Positions 6,671 through 8,545 of a DNA stretch of 8,545 nucleotides are shown piece by piece. Within the stretch, counting starts at the first letter, position 1, and the number at the start of each line of letters is the position of its first letter. A program made the translations under genes and the position numbers. The DNA is from an uncultured Lachnospiraceae bacterium (GTDB taxonomy: Bacteria; Bacillota; Clostridia; Lachnospirales; Lachnospiraceae), in the NCBI GenBank assembly GCA_902783305.1, contig CACZQU010000012.1, positions 1 to 8,545 on the forward strand, given 5' to 3'. The notes beneath the pieces are model-generated. The model was given only the letters and a program-made list of their open reading frames with translations. It had not been told where the DNA came from and ran no database searches.

Positions 6671-6676
6671 AAAAGA

Positions 6677-8299
6677 ATGATTACCGAAAGCGGAAAATCA
6701 ATTCTCAATGGAATAGCGATCGGGAAGATAAAATTTTACAACAATAAAAAAGTTGTGATAACAGACCATGAAATTTCAGATCCGGATGCTGAGTTTTCCC
6801 GGTTTGAGGAAGCAGTGGAAAAGGCAATCGGACAGCTTCATGCCCTGCATGATAAGGCAGAAGCAGAGGTTGGCGCGGAGAATGCCGAAATTTTCGAGGT
6901 CCACGCCATGATGCTGGAGGATGATGACTGGCGGGAAAGTGTGGAAGAGCTGGTCAGGGAACAGAAGAAAAACGCGGAATTTGCGGTATTTACTACCGGA
7001 GAGAATTTCGCGGAAATGTTTGCCTCCATGGACGATGCTTATATGCAGGCAAGGTGCACAGACATGCGGGATATCGCCAGCAGGGTGGTCAACATCCTGG
7101 CAGGTGTTGATCAGTCCTCCGGCGTATCAGACGAGCCTTTTATTCTGATGGCGGAGGATCTCGCTCCCAGCGAAACTGTACAGCTGGATAAATCCAAGCT
7201 TCTCGGATTTGTGACAAGGCTTGGCTCCACCAACAGCCACACCGCAATCCTTGCCAGGACTATGGTGATTCCTGCTCTCATCGGTGTGAATATTTCTGAA
7301 GAGTGGGACGGCCATATGGCGATCATCGATGGATACCATGGATGCATCTATGTGGATCCGACTGAGGAGCTGCTCGACAGCCTGGGCAAAAAGCAGAAGG
7401 AAGACGCGAGACAGAGAGCTCTTCTTCAGAATCTCAAGGGCAAGCCCAATGTGACAATGGATGGCAAAGAGATCAATGTATACTGCAACATTGGAAATGT
7501 TTCCGATCTGGACAGCGTAATTGAGAATGATGCGCAGGGGATCGGGCTGTTCCGTTCCGAATTTATCTATCTGAATTCCAAGGATTTTCCGACAGAGGAG
7601 GATCAGTTCAGGATCTACCGCAGTGTTGTGGAGAAGCTTGCGGGGAAAAAGGTGATTATCCGTACTCTCGATATCGGAGCGGACAAACAGGCGGATTATT
7701 TCCAGCTGGACAAAGAAGAAAATCCTGCACTGGGTTTCAGAGCAATCCGCATCTGTCTCACCAGGGAAGAGATTTTCCGGACGCAGCTTCGCGCTATCCT
7801 GAGAGCATCTGCTTATGGCAGAGTCAGTATTATGTTCCCGATGATCATTTCCCTCAGGGAAGTGAGAGAAGCCAAGAAGATTCTGGAAGAGTGCCGCCAG
7901 CAGCTGTTAAGCGAGGGTGCTACCCTTGGCGACGTGGAGATCGGTATCATGGTTGAGACCCCTGCTGCCGTGCTCTGCGCAGATGATCTTGCGGAAGAAG
8001 TGGAATTCTTCAGCATCGGAACAAATGATCTGACGCAGTATACTCTGGCGATTGACCGTCAGAATCCTAAGCTGGATCCATTCTATAATGCGCATCATCC
8101 TGCGGTACTGAAGGCAATTCAGATGACAATCGATGCCGGACACCGTCATGGATGCTGGGTAGGGATCTGCGGTGAGCTGGGTGCTGACCCTGCATTGACG
8201 GAAATCTTCATGCGTATGGGAATCGATGAGCTTTCAGTAGCACCCGGAAGTGTACTTCCCTTAAGAAAACTGATTCGCGACCTTGATCTTTCAGATTAA
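6677..8299 (+). CDS. ptsI: PTS Enzyme I (phosphoenolpyruvate-protein phosphotransferase)
   Basis: Takes phosphate from phosphoenolpyruvate and passes it to HPr His15, starting the sugar phosphotransferase cascade in the cytoplasm. At 540 residues it is slightly shorter than the 570-575 of many Enzyme I proteins but complete. The N-terminal part includes the helical HPr-binding subdomain (about 25-125). The swivelling phosphohistidine domain has GSTNSHTAILAR with His188. The C-terminal TIM barrel has LFRSEF (Arg293), RTLDIGADK, NPALGFRAIRICL, IMVETPAAVL, FFSIGTNDLTQYTLAIDR and GICGELGAD with catalytic Cys498. All are expected PEP-binding or catalytic elements. It follows ptsH in the standard order but is separated from it by 320 bp and a terminator, so it probably has its own control. 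A terminator follows directly. Confidence 0.97.
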   Translation: MITESGKSILNGIAIGKIKFYNNKKVVITDHEISDPDAEFSRFEEAVEKAIGQLHALHDKAEAEVGAENAEIFEVHAMMLEDDDWRESVEELVREQKKNAEFAVFTTGENFAEMFASMDDAYMQARCTDMRDIASRVVNILAGVDQSSGVSDEPFILMAEDLAPSETVQLDKSKLLGFVTRLGSTNSHTAILARTMVIPALIGVNISEEWDGHMAIIDGYHGCIYVDPTEELLDSLGKKQKEDARQRALLQNLKGKPNVTMDGKEINVYCNIGNVSDLDSVIENDAQGIGLFRSEFIYLNSKDFPTEEDQFRIYRSVVEKLAGKKVIIRTLDIGADKQADYFQLDKEENPALGFRAIRICLTREEIFRTQLRAILRASAYGRVSIMFPMIISLREVREAKKILEECRQQLLSEGATLGDVEIGIMVETPAAVLCADDLAEEVEFFSIGTNDLTQYTLAIDRQNPKLDPFYNAHHPAVLKAIQMTIDAGHRHGCWVGICGELGADPALTEIFMRMGIDELSVAPGSVLPLRKLIRDLDLSD

Positions 8300-8309
8300 A
8301 ATGGCACAC

Positions 8310-8354
8310 AGGCATTCCAGTGATCATGCAAAATGATCCTGGGATGCCTTTCTT
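8310..8354 (+). terminator. Rho-independent terminator of ptsI
   Basis: The left arm (8310-8327) and right arm (8333-8349) pair over 17 positions, including one G-U and one bulged T8321, around the loop GCAAA. The T-rich run TTCTT follows at 8350-8354. It begins 10 bases after the ptsI stop. Confidence 0.88.
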
Positions 8355-8432
8355 ATTTCTGAGAAATCTGTCCCTGAGTAACAGGCCGGTCACCAATTGT
8401 TTGAAAAAAGAGTGAATTCACAGGATGCAGTG

Positions 8433-8461
8433 TTGAATAATTGTTTCGAATATGTTAAGAT
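8433..8461 (+). promoter_or_regulatory. Candidate promoter reading out of the window
   Basis: TTGAAT (8433-8438) is spaced 17 bp from TAAGAT (8456-8461), each matching four of six consensus positions. A TG one base before the -10 (8453-8454) gives an extended -10 element. The remaining 84 bases hold no start I can support. They include a C- and T-rich stretch and the palindrome CCTGTACAGG (8521-8530). A gene would begin beyond the right edge. Confidence 0.5.
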
Positions 8462-8545
8462 AGGAGCGTCTAGGCTGGCAGTTGTGAATAATCCTTCCCC
8501 CTGTTTTTTTCCGCGTTTGTCCTGTACAGGGCTTCTGCAGTGAAA

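Larger units (their letters stand above)
6357..6676 (+). other. 320 bp gap between ptsH and ptsI
   Basis: It contains an intrinsic terminator (6476-6515), a second hairpin (6603-6622) and a direct repeat GTCAGACCT (6583-6591 and 6642-6650). A perfect TTGACA at 6564-6569 has no -10 box at proper spacing: TGATAT at 6591 is 21 bp away. A ptsI promoter is expected here but I cannot place it with confidence. The open frame running from 6500 into ptsI starts inside the terminator and shows no protein-like features. Confidence 0.6.

Noticed and set aside
6500..6676. N-terminal extension of ptsI by 59 codons
   Set aside because: It begins inside the terminator stem and has no ribosome binding site. 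Enzyme I starts normally at 6677 behind GAGGAGA.

Overview
The window looks like core chromosome of a low- to mid-GC Gram-positive anaerobe of the class Clostridia, most likely Lachnospiraceae or a close relative. This is inferred from strong AGGAGG-type ribosome binding sites, sigma-A-like promoters, a tRNA gene without an encoded CCA end, the split purine enzymes, and a 3D-domain cell-wall protein. No search was run, so the family assignment is an inference.

Region 1 (about 1-3655, + strand) is a purine operon: guaB (IMP dehydrogenase), a PurO-type IMP cyclohydrolase, and a stand-alone AICAR transformylase. The genes are 13 and 18 bp apart and end at a strong intrinsic terminator. Together they encode three consecutive steps, AICAR to FAICAR to IMP to XMP, in the reverse of pathway order. 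The usual bifunctional PurH is absent here. Its two activities come from two unrelated-looking proteins, one of the archaeal PurO family and one that reads like the C-terminal half of animal ATIC. Ahead of guaB is a terminator-like hairpin with an overlapping, mutually exclusive hairpin.

Region 2 (3681-3864, - strand) is a tRNA-Gly(GCC) gene with its own promoter (TTGACA, 17 bp, TATAGT), an A-tract UP element and an intrinsic terminator. It converges on the purine operon.

Region 3 (about 3887-5814, + strand) holds two envelope genes. The first encodes a secreted protein with two SH3-like domains, a Ser-Asp linker and a C-terminal 3D domain. The second encodes a membrane-anchored protein with two Ig-like domains around an acidic linker. 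They are 32 bp apart and probably co-transcribed. Their function is unknown.

Region 4 (about 5890-8350, + strand) carries the general PTS genes ptsH (HPr) and ptsI (Enzyme I). A 320 bp gap containing a strong terminator separates them, so they may be expressed as separate units. HPr keeps phospho-acceptor His15 but has Lys where the regulatory Ser46 should be. ptsI ends at an intrinsic terminator, and a candidate promoter near 8433-8461 points out of the window.

Most of the window is recognisable housekeeping sequence. I found no mobile element, CRISPR array or defence system. The most interesting points are the chimeric purine operon, the HPr variant, the leader hairpins before guaB and ptsH, and the uncharacterised envelope pair.
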